Notes: generated by a model not told the origin, from the letters alone. A stretch of DNA of 64,000 nt from Toxoplasma gondii ME49 (GCF_000006565.2 NC_031473.1:1619903-1683902); one strand, 5' to 3'; positions 23,787 through 36,225 are shown, counted from the stretch's first letter. A program made the numbers and translations.

Positions 23787-26700
23787 TTATGTATATATAT
23801 ATATATATGTATATGACCATCTATATCTGCATATGACTATTTACTTGATAGATACACACGCATTCGGAGTGTCCTTGCTTTCCTCTAAACGCTGCCATTG
23901 AGACCAGGGCTGATCACGGGACATTTGCACTGTATGGATTGAGCTTTTTCGTTCTTTTTCTTCTGTTCTCTTGAAGAAGTGTGGCTCTGTTTTTTGAGTT
24001 CGACCTGATTAGACGTTTTTTCCGCATCGACGTCTCCGAACGAACGTGTCTCTTCTGTCCCCGTGCAGCGACTCTCGTCTATGAAACGTCCCTTCTTCTC
24101 CACCGGCTTCGGCCTCACCGTGCCATCATTTTTCTCGACGCAAAACTATCTGTTGTCAGCTTCCTTCTCCACTTGAGACGCCTCGGCATCGAGGTAAGGC
24201 GAACAAGCAACAAGAGAGACACTCACATGCCCCAGACGAGAAATTCTGTGGACGTCAGGTTTCGACAAGAAGTTGAATTATGACTCATTGCCCTCACATA
24301 TTTTTTCTAGCTTTCTTCGTCTCTCGAGTGCAAGGAGATGCGTAGAAGCAGGCAGGGTTTAGGTTTTTTCTCGTTCGCGACTTTTTCTTTCGGAGTTTTT
24401 CTCTTCTCTCGCCTGCTGCCTCTTGTCTCTTCCGGCTCTCCGTCTGGCGCCTCTGTATGACGTTTGCTGTTCTTGTTTTCTCGGCGTGAGGAGAGAAAGA
24501 CACGTGTAGACACCGAGATGTTTTTTATCTTCAAAAGTGAAGATGTGATCGGTGAATACAATGCTGCTCGCTGTCTGCCCCATCTATGCTTCACCTTTCT
24601 GCTTTTCTTCTCCTCTTCGTCGTCTTGTCCACCTCTTTACTCTTCCTGTTGCTGCTGGCTTCTCTCCCCCGTGTTTCTGCAACTTCGAAAGAAATAGACT
24701 CTTGCCCGCAGAGCCGTTCGAGAGATCATGAAAGAGAATTGATAGAACAAGTGACCTGTGGCTGCCAGCAAGCAAAAACGTCAGTCCCCGCCGGAAAATC
24801 AACGTTGTGTGTGGCCGTCACCGAGTGGCTTGCGTGTGTGACGTGTGTGACATGGAACCTTTCTTCTCGCACAACGATTTGGAGACACTAGGATCTTTTC
24901 CGAGTCTTTACTCAAATGCCATTCACAGAGTGCAGAGACCCACTCGTTGAGAATCTGTCTCCGTGTGAAAGGTTATCGGTCGTTGCTTCCGTTCTCTTTC
25001 TTTTTCGCCAGCACACACAACTGCTCCACGAGGCCTTCGGATTCCATTCGCCGCGTCTGACAGCTCGTCTGACAGCCGATCGGGGCTTGCACAAAGTGTC
25101 GTCTGCCTCTTCTCCTCCCGCTTCTTCGTCTGCTTCTTCCCGTATCCACTTCCACTTTGCCAACAGAGAGAGGCTTGCACAAGACCCTTCTGGATCCTCA
25201 GCTTCCTCTTCTCCTCTCACTTCCATACCGCCGTCACCAGTGTCGCCTTTCACTTCTTCTCCGAACTCTGCTCTGTCTTCTGCTTCCTCTTCTTCTCCCT
25301 CGACAGAGACTGGAGGCGAGCAGGCGCTCCCGACGCTCGGGGGCGCTGGGTGGCCTTCAGAGTCTCTGGACAAGAGAGCGGACGAGGACGCGTTTGGTTC
25401 CTCCGCAGGCGCAATAGCGACAGAAGAGAGACAGACAGGCGACAGACGCGCGCTGCTTCTCACGTCGATGGCCACAGCACGAGGTCTACACTTTGACAAC
25501 GTAGGCGGGTCTGCAGTTGCATGCAGCAGCTGCCGGGCGCACACCCGTCTGAAAATTGATGAAGTGTGGGGTTGAGAGGGCATGAAACAACAGTTCTCTG
25601 CGAAACGCAATTCCAAGCAGACGCCACTGAAGACGTAAAACTACAAAGGCTTGAACGATATGTGTAGAAGTCTGAAAAAAGCGAGTGTGAAGCAGCAGGC
25701 GTTCCACGTTCGAAGCCAGGTGCATGAACTAGGATTTGGAGGTGCAAAAAACAACTAAGCAGTAGGGAAGGCTCAGACACTCGGGCTCTCGGGGATCCGT
25801 AGGCTTATACAATCGATTATGAACGAAGAGTCCGAGGCTCCTTGAGACACGTTTTGTAGGTTACAGTAAACTAACGACTCTCGATCGATTTCTCCGTTTT
25901 CAGCTCGACTTCATTTTCCTCGTCGGAGACATCGAAAACGCTCGGGAGTACCAGCATCTTGCAGGTTCGTTCGGTGGCCGGCAATAATGCAGAAAAATCT
26001 TCATCCGACTTTCAACACAGAATCGTCTTCTTCAAACAGAAATAGCCGCTTTTCTCTACTCTCTCGAGAGCGTCTCCTTCCTCGTCTCTTCACCAACCTA
26101 TCATTCTCCTTACATACATATGTATATGTATAAATGTATATATATATATATATATATATTATACGGATGGACAAACATATGTTTATATCCGCAGATGTGT
26201 ATAAATGTATGCGAATGTCTATTCGCAGCCTATATATACCTGAACATATGCAGGTACAAAGATGTACCTATTTATATGCTTATTCATAGCCCCAGATGCA
26301 TGTGTATCTAATCTTGCATATATATGCATACATATAGACAGATACGAATATGTACGCTTATAAGCCTGTGCGTGTCTTCTTATATAGAAGAATATATTGA
26401 TATATCTATTCGTTTGCTTAGATGCAACTAAATATATATATATATATAGATATATATACATGGGTGTGAGATTTGTTTCGCTGCAGGTCGTGCGGGCCGC
26501 AGAGGTCGTCCAGGAAAAGTCATATGTGTCAGCGAGTCTGCAACGCAGAAGTGAGTCCGCATTTTCAGCGTGAAAGTTCCAAAAAAATCAACAAGTCTCT
26601 AAACCCGGGTCCTCAGTTTCGGTTTTCCTCTCGACATCGGAGATGCTTGACTTTCTTACTTTCTCTGAATTTGATAGCGGAAGCGGAAAAGCTGCTGAAA

Positions 26701-26902
26701 TCCTTTCGTAATAAGAGAAAGACATCTTTATTCGTTCTGGTGTTTTGAGAAACGCCCGCTGTGTACCGAGGGAAAGACGCGTCTGTGAAAATCCTTCGAT
26801 GCAGAAAAGGAGGTGAAGTTCAATCGAAAATCTCGAGACAAAAACTGGTTCGTTTTTGCTACGTAGTTGCGCCACACGGCCACACAAATGTGGACCTCTC
26901 TG

Positions 26903-26941
<39 letters not shown>

Positions 26942-28067
26942 GTATGCATAAAAATATGAATATATATGTATATATATATACATATGAATATATTTGCAAG
27001 CACGTGCATATTTGTGCCTCCCTATTTACATGAACCTAGTTACTGATAGAAACTAGACACACTTGCATATACGTATTTGTGTGTGCGTGTATATTTGAAG
27101 ATACATAATTTATACGAAGAAACATCTATGCATATATATGTATAGATATGTGTGTATGAATCGGTGTCTGAACACAGGCACTCTTTAGAATCGACGGAAC
27201 AAGTGGAATCCGAAAGTGTTATCACTTGCGATCTCAAGCAGCAGTGAGGATCTATGACCTGGTGCTTGAATTTCTTGTTTAAAAGCATCCCACCGTGTCG
27301 GGGCGTCTGTGGTCATCGCGGCAGCCCGTCGCCTTTTGCAGCGATTTTTGTAGTGAGTCGGTCAGGTTCTTTCGTGTTTCAGGGCAAAGGTGAAGGTGAG
27401 CTCTTTTCCGGAATTCTACGTCTGTGAATGAGATGCCGAATTTTAAAGCTGTTGAAAGGCGTTGTGCTTGTTTGTTTGCAGATGTATTTCCTCGTGGGCG
27501 AAGAATCTCGGCGTGACTTTCCAGCCCTCTCAGCGACTCTTATTTCCCTGTAGCGAGGCGGAATCTGCGCATGCCGATGCATCGGAAGACGAACAACAGA
27601 CTGTCTCTTCCAACCCAGAGTCGAGGGGAGACGCAAGCCGCCGACGAACTGGAGGGAACTCAGAGGAAAGACAAAGACAGCTCGAGAGAGAAGAGGTGTA
27701 CGAGGAGGGAGAGTGGGAGACGCAGAGGGCGAGAGCGCACGAGGAAAGAGGCGGCAGCGAGAGACAGAGAGGTCAGGGAGGAAGAACAGAGCGGCACGAA
27801 GGAAACGCACCCAGAGCGTACGATGATGAAGAACAGCGGGAGGCATTCGCATCAAAAGGAAGAAGCGCGGATGGTGACGAAGAGGAAGAAAAAGACGAGA
27901 TGTCGGAGAATGCGGATGCGCGAACGGAAGGAAGGAAGAGCAGAGAAACAGATGCCGAAACAGACGAAACAAAGGAGAAACCAGGGGTCAACGATGACGC
28001 GTTCGCTTTTCTCGACGCGCTCTCCAACTTCACGCGACCCTCCTTTTCGTCTCTCCTGTCGATGTGA
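18378..28067 (+). CDS. Divergent DEAD-box RNA helicase, possibly organelle-targeted
   Basis: Ten exons fit: 18378-20500 (or 20491), 21057-21114, 21974-22070, 22264-22990, 23371-23480, 24069-24193, 25012-25500, 25904-25964, 26487-26550 and 27482-28067, about 1,479 residues. Motifs appear in order: Q motif ISAPTGIQQTAL (~360), I SETGSGKT (~385), Ia TPTRELA (~505), Ib-like IVVGS (~715), II VFDEADRLL (~750), III ASATVG (~892), IV AIIFLDA (~1058), V MATARGLHFDN (~1232), VI YQHLAGRAGR (~1260). Motifs V and VI are degenerate, with TS in place of TD and HLAGR in place of HRIGR. Long Ser- and charge-rich insertions lie between Ia and Ib and between IV and V. The N-terminus has Arg residues followed by a hydrophobic stretch (~17-37) and a Ser-rich region, as in apicoplast or mitochondrial leaders; location is inferred. 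The C-terminus is Glu/Arg-rich. The exon 1 donor is the least certain boundary. Confidence 0.88.
19655..19670. repeat. 16-bp near-palindrome GGGTGTATGTACACCC, copy 1
   Basis: Two perfect 7-bp arms (GGGTGTA/TACACCC) flank a TG centre. It lies inside coding sequence of the helicase low-complexity insertion. The identical 16-mer occurs at 34209-34224. Confidence 0.85.
20643..20746. repeat. (TA)n microsatellites in helicase intron 1
   Basis: An uninterrupted AT tract of 27 repeats (20643-20696) is followed by a second tract (20727-20746). A shorter tract follows near 20815. Peptides of alternating Tyr/Ile read from these are artefacts. Confidence 0.95.
21770..21972 (+). other. Long pyrimidine tract before helicase exon 3
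   Basis: About 200 bp of almost pure C/T leads into the acceptor CTTTTTCCAG at 21973. It is far longer than a branch-site pyrimidine tract needs to be and could adopt triplex DNA. Confidence 0.8.
23592..23808. repeat. (TA)n microsatellites in helicase intron 5
   Basis: TA tracts at 23592-23621, about 23759-23778 and about 23792-23808 are separated by unique sequence. Confidence 0.9.
26136..26159. repeat. (TA)n microsatellite in helicase intron 8
   Basis: A run of about 12 TA units lies in a wider A/T-rich stretch extending to about 26460, with another run near 26430-26457. Confidence 0.9.
26900..26942. repeat. Compound (TC)n(TA)n microsatellite in helicase intron 9
   Basis: A TCTC run passes directly into about 12 TA units. 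Further A/T-rich sequence follows to about 27160. Confidence 0.9.
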
Positions 28068-29948
28068 GCACAATGCTGATGCCCCCCTGTTTGTTTTGAG
28101 GAAAACGATTTTGTGTGTTTACACGCTGTTCGCTCGAGACCGGACTCGACCTCTGCGTTCGGGACGTTTCCGAGATTCTGACTCCCAAAATTCCTTCGTT
28201 TTTTCCTTCTTTCTGCGATACCTGAGGTGGACCATCCCCAGACGATGGGGCACATGGGTCTAGGCGTAAAAGCTCCCCTATTCGTCTAACACCTCAGGAT
28301 GAAATGTCCACCACCGCTTCCAGAGTAGAGGCTGGCGTTCCTACACGTTGTTTCCGGTCAAAATTTTTAAAAGGGGCTTTCGCGTGTGTGGCGCTCAGAG
28401 CGCTGTGCGCGGTGGTCTCTGTGTTGTTTCTCTCCGGGAAGAAAGTCCGTTTCTGGACGGCGGGATAAGCTTTTCCATATCGCTAGGAAAAGCGTTCTGA
28501 CGTGAAAGCTCGCTCTTCTGCGGAGCCGAAAAAAAGCTGCCTGTGGTTGTTCTCCTTCTGCAGCCACGGCCCTGAAACTGTCTCTGTATCTCTGAGCAGG
28601 GGCCTTCTGCTTGCTACTTCAAACCACACTGCTCTTCTCGCTGTTCCCACGGTCTCAGAGAACAGTACACCGAAAACCTGCGACACCTTTGCCTTATGCG
28701 TGTACACATCAATTGAACATGCGCGGACTCACAACGAGGAAACCAGGAAAAAGAAAACACGCCTAATTGTAATTTACCGTCGACCTTTCAGTCAAGCATC
28801 GCTGAACGAGAAACCGGAATGCATTCGAGGCGAGTACGACTCTGCTGCATGCCCTCGGAGTGCGTGTGCCGTTTTGTGGGAGGAGAGTGAAAGAAATTGA
28901 ACGAAAGACAGCGGGAGCCTCTGTCTTTGCAGAAGTGACTATTTTTGTGAGCACCGGGGAATGTGTGTTCAAGTCCAATCTTTTTCTTTCCCTGTCTCTC
29001 TGTAACTGTTCCAGGTTGTGAAATCTTCCTCGATTGCCTCCACGTCCACAGCCACAGGACATGAAAGTTACTGAAGCGTTCCTTATTTTCTACATGCACA
29101 CTGAAGGTGCAACAGGCACATCTCGCACTGGAGAGAGCCACCTGAACGCAAGACAGCTGAGTCTTCTGCGTTGCTACGTTAAATCGAAAAGTCCCGAGTC
29201 ATACGGTGTTCCAGGTATCAACGAACGCGCGCACCGCCTAACAACTACACCGCGAGGATGCGTTTCGGTCGCGGAATTGTCGGTGCGGTCTTGGGATTCT
29301 AGGAGAAGCTCAAAAACGAAGGAGGGAAGAAGGTGAACTGGACGCGAGCAAACGAATCTCTTTGAAGAGGCCGAGGGAAGCGGACGCTTTCAGCGAGATG
29401 GAAGGAACGCGAGAACTGGGAAGTCCACTGAGGGCGACGAACAGACGCTGTGATGGAGAGGAGACGCTAGGGAGCAACCCAGTCATATGCACCACTGCTG
29501 GTTTACATCCTGAAGGTCTTTGTTTACTGAATCCCAGGCCTATGGTGTTGGCGTACTTGCGACAACAGACTGGATTTCACAAGTCTTTCCTGAAGAGAAT
29601 ATGCTACAACGTGGACTGCTCATTCAGTTCTTGAACGTCTTTGTTTGTCAGGTATCCAGAACTTCTCACGCGCCTTCTCTTCGAAGGTGCACATCAACTT
29701 TGGTCTTTTTTCTTGGCATGCAGACACGCAAGGACCCTGCGGCCCTCCAAAAGGAAAGGAAAAGCCACGAAGAGAACGAAAGAAGACGCGGCCGGAGGAA
29801 GAGGGAGAGGGGATGAAGCAAAGAGAGAAAGGAAGCAAGAAAGAGAAAAGGCAGCAGAGCCACAGCGCGAGACAGAGACTGTGAGAGACGGACCCGGGAG
29901 TCGGCGACACTCGCCCTTCTCTCCACGTGAAAAAACGGTGCTTTTCGC
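28068..29948. other. Convergent intergenic region
   Basis: This is the gap between the helicase stop and the stop of the opposing methyltransferase gene. Both 3' UTRs should lie here. No domain or coherent exon set is visible on either strand. Confidence 0.5.
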
Positions 29949-32900
29949 TTAGCACGTCTCGGGCAGAGGCGTGAGAACCGGCGCCGGAGCCGAATTCCGA
30001 ATCGCCACAAAGTAGACGCAGTGGTACTGAACCTGCGAAAAAAACAAAGGGACAAAACGAACCAGTGCATGCGGATGCTCCGTGTGAGGCCCCGAAGCAC
30101 GAAACACCGCCAGGGAAGCGCAAAAAGTCGGCAAAGAGACGGTGACGAGACTGCGAACACAAGAAGAAAAGGAAGAAGAGTGCAGCGCGAAAGAAGAGAA
30201 AAAACGAGAAGCAGAACAGGAGACGGAAGAAAACGGAAAATTGGAAGACGAAGAAGAGACTACGGAGACACGATGAGCAAGAAGAATGCCAAATGGAGGA
30301 AAACAGCAAGTTGAAAAGAAGGCTGGACGGCCGAGAACGCGCCACAAAACGGGTGTCAGCTGAGGCAGAAATGCAAACAGAAGAGAAATGTGTACGTGCA
30401 CAGAAAGGCAAGGCCGATGACTTTTTCTCGTGTCCTCTTTGTTCGCGGCCCACTTGCATCATGGACTTTGGATTCGAGGTGTAGTACGCATCTCTCCATT
30501 CGATCCTTTCGATGTCGAACCAGCGCTTGATCACTGTATCAGACACACGGAAAGCGCATCACGACTCGAAGAGGCTTGTTGAGAAGATACAAGCGTCATG
30601 GTGGGACATGCAGAAACGCGAGAAAAGACACACTACTTGATGGTCAGATGGAGGCGTCGACACCAGAGCAAGCCGAAAGAACCCAGGTGCGCGCATTTTC
30701 CAGATGTAGAGTCACTTAAACTAGACCTCATAAAGACTAAATAGTATAAGAAACATATAGGTTTTATTTTCACAGAAAACCAATCAACTAAAAGTCCCTC
30801 GAAATACAAACAAATTAAAATCTTCACCGTTCGCGAAAAAGAAAATAATGGAGAAGAACACAAAAACAAGTTTCGCCGCAAAACGTACAAGAGACCGGAA
30901 AGTCTACGAAGGTCGCAGCCACACCTTGAGTCTGCACTTTTCTCTTCTGGCTGTCCTCTCATGTTTCTTTATCTCGTTCTGCTTTCCCTGAAAGCCTCCC
31001 TTCCGGAAGAACTGCACTCTCTCCTCTGTCTGCACTTCTCCGCCTGCATTTTCTTCCCGTCTTCTTTTTGATCTCTCGGCATCGTGCTCTCTCGGCTTCC
31101 TTCTCTCTCACTTCTTTTCTGCCCTTTCTCTGTCTTCCACCTCTTCTTCCTTCCTTCTCCCCTCCCTTCTCTTCTCTCGTCTCTCCTCCCTTCTCGCTTC
31201 GGTTATTTCGCCCTGTTCTCGCGCTCCTCTTCGCTGCTGTATTTGTCCGATCTCCCCCTCCAGCGTCTCACCGTCCTCGAGTTCATCCCAGGCCAGTTCG
31301 ATGGACATTTCGTAGGGCATCTCGGCATAGTGGTAGAGGAGAGGACCGACGTTTGCCCAGAGTCCCCCCGGCCGCAGAATCTTGGCAACTGTTCGAATGT
31401 AGAGGAGCACGTTCTTCGCAGTGTCCAGAAAATAAGAAGTTAACACCGCGTCGAAGTGGCGCGAGGCTCCCGGAATGTCGCTTGGAGTGCCTTCGCTGCC
31501 TCCGTACACCTGGACAGAAGAGAGAGGCGAACGCGCAGGCATGAGACGCTGCTGGCGACAAGGTGACACGGCGATTTCTGTCCATGACGTCTTTCAGGTG
31601 TATATCTCTTGCAGCTCCAAAGCGCGGCTTCGTCTCTTTCTCTGCCTCGTCGGCACACATCTTTGGAAGGGCGAGCGGAACCACGATGCTTCGGCGACAG
31701 ACTGACGCCTTCCAGCTTCCTCCCTCCTGTCCCTCAAGAGACAGCGGGACGTTCGCATAAATCAAACAACAAAGCTGCACGCTCACTCCGAAAGGAATGT
31801 CTCTTCACTTTTCTCTGCGAGAGGGTCCAACCTGACGGAACTTTCGAAAGAAACGAGACTTCAAAGTCACGGGCGGTGATACGGCTCCCTCGGACAGCTC
31901 TCCTGACAACACTGCAACACGGCTCCTATAAGAAGACTCGTAATTCGTGCTCTACTCCATGTCCAGTCCCTTCCTCGCGTTGATACGACTTTCTAGGCAG
32001 ACACCTGCCACCAACATGGCGCCTCCTCTCTCTCTCTGAAACGCGCAGAGTGTACGCGGGAGACGCATCCGGATTCGGAGTGTTCTTAAAAAAGCATAGT
32101 CCATGCCGTGGAACTAGCACTGTAGAATACGTCTCTCGCAGTCCACCGAGGTTGCAAAGTGACCGTTTCAGGCTTCTGGGTTTCTCCTGATGGCCAGGTG
32201 AACGTGGTACGTTTGCTACAGAGTCTAGGAGGCCAGGAGCGTTGTTCGTGCCGAGAAAAACGGCGTAGTTGAGTTTCAAAAAAGCTACCTCGCTTGTCCA
32301 GAAATCCTCTCTTCCCCCTCACCTCGACAAACTCTCCGGCACACATGGAGAAGTCGGTGTCGGGAGAAATGTGCTCATTCGGGGAGACATCGGGAATCCA
32401 TACGGTCTGGAGATGGTCGTGTCTGCCGCGGCTGTTGAGTGTACATACATCGGAGAGAACAGCACGAACAGAGTACACAGGAAGGGCGTTCCAACGCGAG
32501 ACACTGAGTCATCAAAGAGAAAGAAAACAGTGCGGAGATGCGGCATTGGCTTTCCATCGAGCCAATGGGAAAAAGTGAAGACCATCCTGTCGTGTTCTTG
32601 GACGCTTCCTGCGTCCGCAGCACGAGAAAAACCAATGCTCGGTGAATGACAGCACCGACGGCTGCTCGTCTCGATTGACATATGAGCTGACTACAGGAGA
32701 ATTTCATCGTCGCTTCTTCTCATCACGCGTCCGCAAAACAGTTTTTACACGCTGGGATTCCTCAAAAATGGGCCTCTACCGGCCTATTAGAGGATCCCAG
32801 GAAGAGGGCAAAGTGAAGGCTTCGGACGGAGGATTATTTGTAAGCTTCTTCTGGAGAAAGGATCCTTCTTAGCCTAGCGTTGAACCCTAATCGAAGAATT

Positions 32901-35900
32901 CGGTACCGTGAAACAGACACTGGCTTGTCGACAAGGAGAGAAGAACGAACATATCGGAAGCAAGAGGCGATCTTGCAGCTGTGAAGCCAGCGAAGGTGTG
33001 AAGAAGAATCCAGAGGTATCAACGACAGTACTGTAGGAAAGCTGGAAATGCGGGGAACGAAGAAGACGAAGACGTAAAAAAGCGCCGAGGAGACATCCAG
33101 AAAGGCACGCAAAGAGAAGAAATATCGGAGGTGTTTCTTCCCGATTCTCACCGGTTCGAGGTGGACAGACAGTACGGCTGGAGGGGAACAGAACGAACCT
33201 TCAGCGCGTGGTTTAAAATGAAATCAGAGCCTGAACAGGCAAGGACAGGAATCCCGTTTTGAAGAAATGTCTCCCCAAGCGCAACATTGAAACGTTCCTT
33301 CGTAGTACACTTCACCTTGTCTTTTATAGACTGTATCATGCTCGTTCTACATATAGTCTACTGGATTAAAACGATTCTTTGTCCTACAGTTTACCTCGCC
33401 CATCATTGGAAACTCCCCACTGTTGCTCCCATTTCATTTTTTGATTCGAAGGTTTTCTCTTAACATTAAATTGATGAAAGAGCGTGATGTCTTCTCCTCC
33501 TACAGGTGAAGTCGACGCTGGAGGAAGCGAGAAATTGCCTTTTCTCTAAGTCATGGTATCCAGGTTTCCTTGCCCCTGCGAGTGCAACCCGCAACCCACT
33601 AAAGTACGAAGGTCAGAACAACAGACAAGGCATGCAAGTCTATCACACCTGAGAGGTCGAAGAAGAGACCGAACACACGGAAGCATGTCAACCTGCTGAA
33701 ATGCAGGCGTCTCGCGTTCGCGTGTCTGTGGCCTCGAGAGTCGAGCACTTTCCTTTCCGAAATTTTGAAAATGGAACTTTTGAAAATCTGCAACGCAACG
33801 TAAACTGTCTACAAATGTCTGTTTAAAAAGAACATATTTTCATATTTTTGCTTAAACAAGACTTGCCCATTAGCATGAAGTAGGAAAACTCGTTGCCTTG
33901 ACACGCGTAGCCCCGCCGCGTCACTTCGAACGGGAGACGCCCCAATCCGGAACCCGGACAAAGAACCCTGAAAAAAAAACCGTGGCATGCTCCTCGACGA
34001 AATACAAACATATATATAAATATATATATAAATATGTATATACATATAAATACATCTATACATCTATCTACACATATACGTAAACATTGACTTGATGCGG
34101 GTATGCATACATGTACCTACTGAGCGTGGTCCAGGGGGACAAAGCATGCATAGCTTGTGGGGTGACACATCTCGTACAAAGGCAAATGGACGGAACAGCG
34201 CCAGCCGCGGGTGTATGTACACCCGACGACCTCCAGTGGTGTGTCTGCGCATGCAAAGTAAAACTGGCCGGGGCCGCACGGCAGAGCGATTCTCTATTTG
34301 ACTGACGAATCTTGACACTGTCTCAGATCCCCCTGATTATCTGTTGCGTTCTATTCAATTTGATGTCCACCACTGTGAGCGCCTTTGATCTTCGAACCTG
34401 ACGGGAGTCTCATGAAAAAGACGGGACAAGTTGAAAACAAACACTCCATGCTTCCCTCACGAGACAGACGCCAAGGTCACATCTTACAGGTTTCGTCGAA
34501 CTACGGGGAAGAAAAGACAGACACTCTTTCACGCTTTTGCTTCTAGGACAAGGACCCCAAGAGACACTGAAAGGCGAGTTCGCCTTCACATAACTCGTCG
34601 AGTTATCGACAGCAAGAGAGCCGCGAAAAGCATTGGAATACAGGGTTGTGCTTGAATTTAAATTCGTGTGCAGACGTAAATAGAACGCCAAAACTCCAAA
34701 ATAATAGGGTTATCTGTACCTCGTGGCTGGGATCCTTTTCAGTATCCTAGGGACTACAGTTTCTTCAGTTTTAGAGAACCGGGTTGTCTGAGAGATGAAG
34801 CGAGGGGGAAACACAAGTCTCTACAGAGAGATGTGAGACAGAAACCTACCTGGGAGGATTGGACTGGTCGCGGATCGGCAGCCGAGTCTCCAGCGCCTCC
34901 AGCAACGGTCCATAGGCCGCTTCGCGCTCTTCTCTTCCCTCGTCTGACCAGTCGCGAACAAATTGTCGCAGCGTGCTCCTCACCTGCACGCCGCCGTCCC
35001 ACACGAGAACGAACAGACGCAGAGAAAGAGAAAACAGCGAAGCGTAGATGTATATACACTCAGCGACTCAGCCGCAAGACCCGCCGGGGAACCACGCACC
35101 TGGAGCAGGAACGGCGTTTTCGGATGGCGTTTCTTCCCCAATGCCTCACAAGCGAGTCCGCAGACACGCCGAGTTTCGAAAGCTGTGACTGACAACAGTT
35201 CAGAACGCTTGCTTGACACCAGTCTGCAAAGACGGTTGACGTCTACCACGCACCGAAGCGCGTATCCGTACCTTAGACATGTTTCTGACGAGTTTTTCGT
35301 GGTCGACTTCGAAGGAGAAACAGTCGGTTGGATTCACGGAGCTTCGCTCCGAGGGCGCCTGGGCGCTGCCGCGGTGGGAGCCGCAACAGTCGGGTTTCTG
35401 TACAGACGGAAAGCCTGGACTGGGTGATTGGACCTCAGGCTTGAATTCACTGGTTTGTCCGCGTCGCTGGGTGGCACTCGACTTGCCTTTCCTCTTCTTC
35501 TTCTTTCCGGATCCGCCGCGCCCCGTCTCCTCTCTCTCCTTCGTTGGCCCATTCTTCTTCTCCCTCGCGGTGCCCTTCTTCTCTTCACTGGTCACGTCTC
35601 TCGCCTCCGTCGACGCCTCCTTCGCGTCGCAGTCCGCGTCTCCGCTTGCGTGCATGCAGGTTCCGTCTCGCGCTTCGCCCTCGCAGGTCCTTCCTGTTGC
35701 TCCTTCGAGGGCAACACTCGCGGCAGGGTGGCAGGTGCAGCCGCCCCGGCCCTCGTGTCCACTGCATGGCGCTCCACTCTTTGCGGTCTCCTCTCCATCT
35801 TCGTGCAAGCAGCCTGGTGGGCATGCGCCGGGCGGCTGCATGTTGCTGTTGTCGCTCGCAATGAGGAGCAGGTTGATGAAGGCCTGGTTGCAGGAGACGG

Positions 35901-36225
35901 CGTCCTTCAAACGGGCAATTCGCGAGTCGATTGACTCCTGAAGCAGTGCTTTGTCTTCGGGAGCGAGGCGCCGCAAATGCCTCTCGATTCGGTGCACCTC
36001 CATCAGCGCATCCTGTTCGTACAGCTCAAACGCCTGCCGCACACTCGCAAAGTGCTCGAGCTCCGCCTCGTCCTCCTCTTGTCTCCCCAGGGAGACGCCT
36101 TCTCCCATGTACCCCAGTTCATCGTCGTTCTTTCCGCTCGCAGCCAGTGCCGAGACCACGTCCGCAGAGGGAGAGACGCCGGAAGGCGAAGACACTTCAG
36201 ACCGACTCCCTTCGTTCAGGACCAT
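29949..36225 (-). CDS. Carnosine N-methyltransferase-like (N2227 family) SAM-dependent methyltransferase
   Basis: Eight exons on the minus strand join in phase: 36225-35272, 34983-34850, 33967-33867, 33230-33152, 32431-32323, 31509-31272, 30533-30454 and 30032-29949, about 592 residues. Family landmarks run in order: NMSKVRSTLRQFVRDW (~315-330), the SAM-binding loop PGSGLGRLPFE (~366), YACQGNEFSYFML (~382), NRR, FSMCAGEFVE (~450), FLDTAKNV, LRPGGLWANVGPLLYHY (~502) and SIELAWDELED, ending with YHCVYFVAIRN. Exon 1 also has a long Lys/Glu-rich insertion absent from animal enzymes. The animal enzyme methylates carnosine and related imidazole groups. Carnosine is not expected in this parasite, so the true substrate is unknown. 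The start is the first ATG in frame (36225). The third intron uses a GC donor. Confidence 0.9.
31084..31230. other. Pyrimidine tract (purine-rich in the methyltransferase transcript)
   Basis: About 145 bp of nearly pure C/T on the plus strand lies in intron 6 of the minus-strand methyltransferase gene. It is a mirror-type homopurine:homopyrimidine stretch, not coding. Confidence 0.7.
33231..33866 (-). other. GC-AG intron (intron 3 of the methyltransferase gene)
   Basis: The donor reads ATGG|GCAAGT and the acceptor TGTTCAG. Only this GC donor keeps phase and yields the conserved FMLMGSDFILN junction. The nearby GT (CAA|GTCTTG) leaves the wrong phase. The GCAAGT context is the usual one for rare GC-AG introns. 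Confidence 0.85.
34209..34224. repeat. 16-bp near-palindrome GGGTGTATGTACACCC, copy 2
   Basis: Identical to the copy at 19655-19670. Here it lies in intron 2 of the minus-strand methyltransferase gene. Confidence 0.85.

Noticed and set aside
27383..27395. A 13-nt possible micro-exon in the helicase (AG|GGCAAAGGTGAAG|GTGAGC)
   Set aside because: Including it breaks the phase into the last exon at 27482, whereas direct joining of 26550 to 27482 stays in frame.
29620..30546. A 308-codon minus-strand open frame
   Set aside because: Its ends overlap two true exons of the methyltransferase, but the middle is the intron between them. The phase-correct splice gives the conserved C-terminus, while the read-through does not.
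35279..35941. A 220-codon plus-strand open frame
   Set aside because: Antisense to methyltransferase exon 1, whose Lys/Glu-rich insertion reads as Phe/Leu/Ser on the other strand. No independent support.
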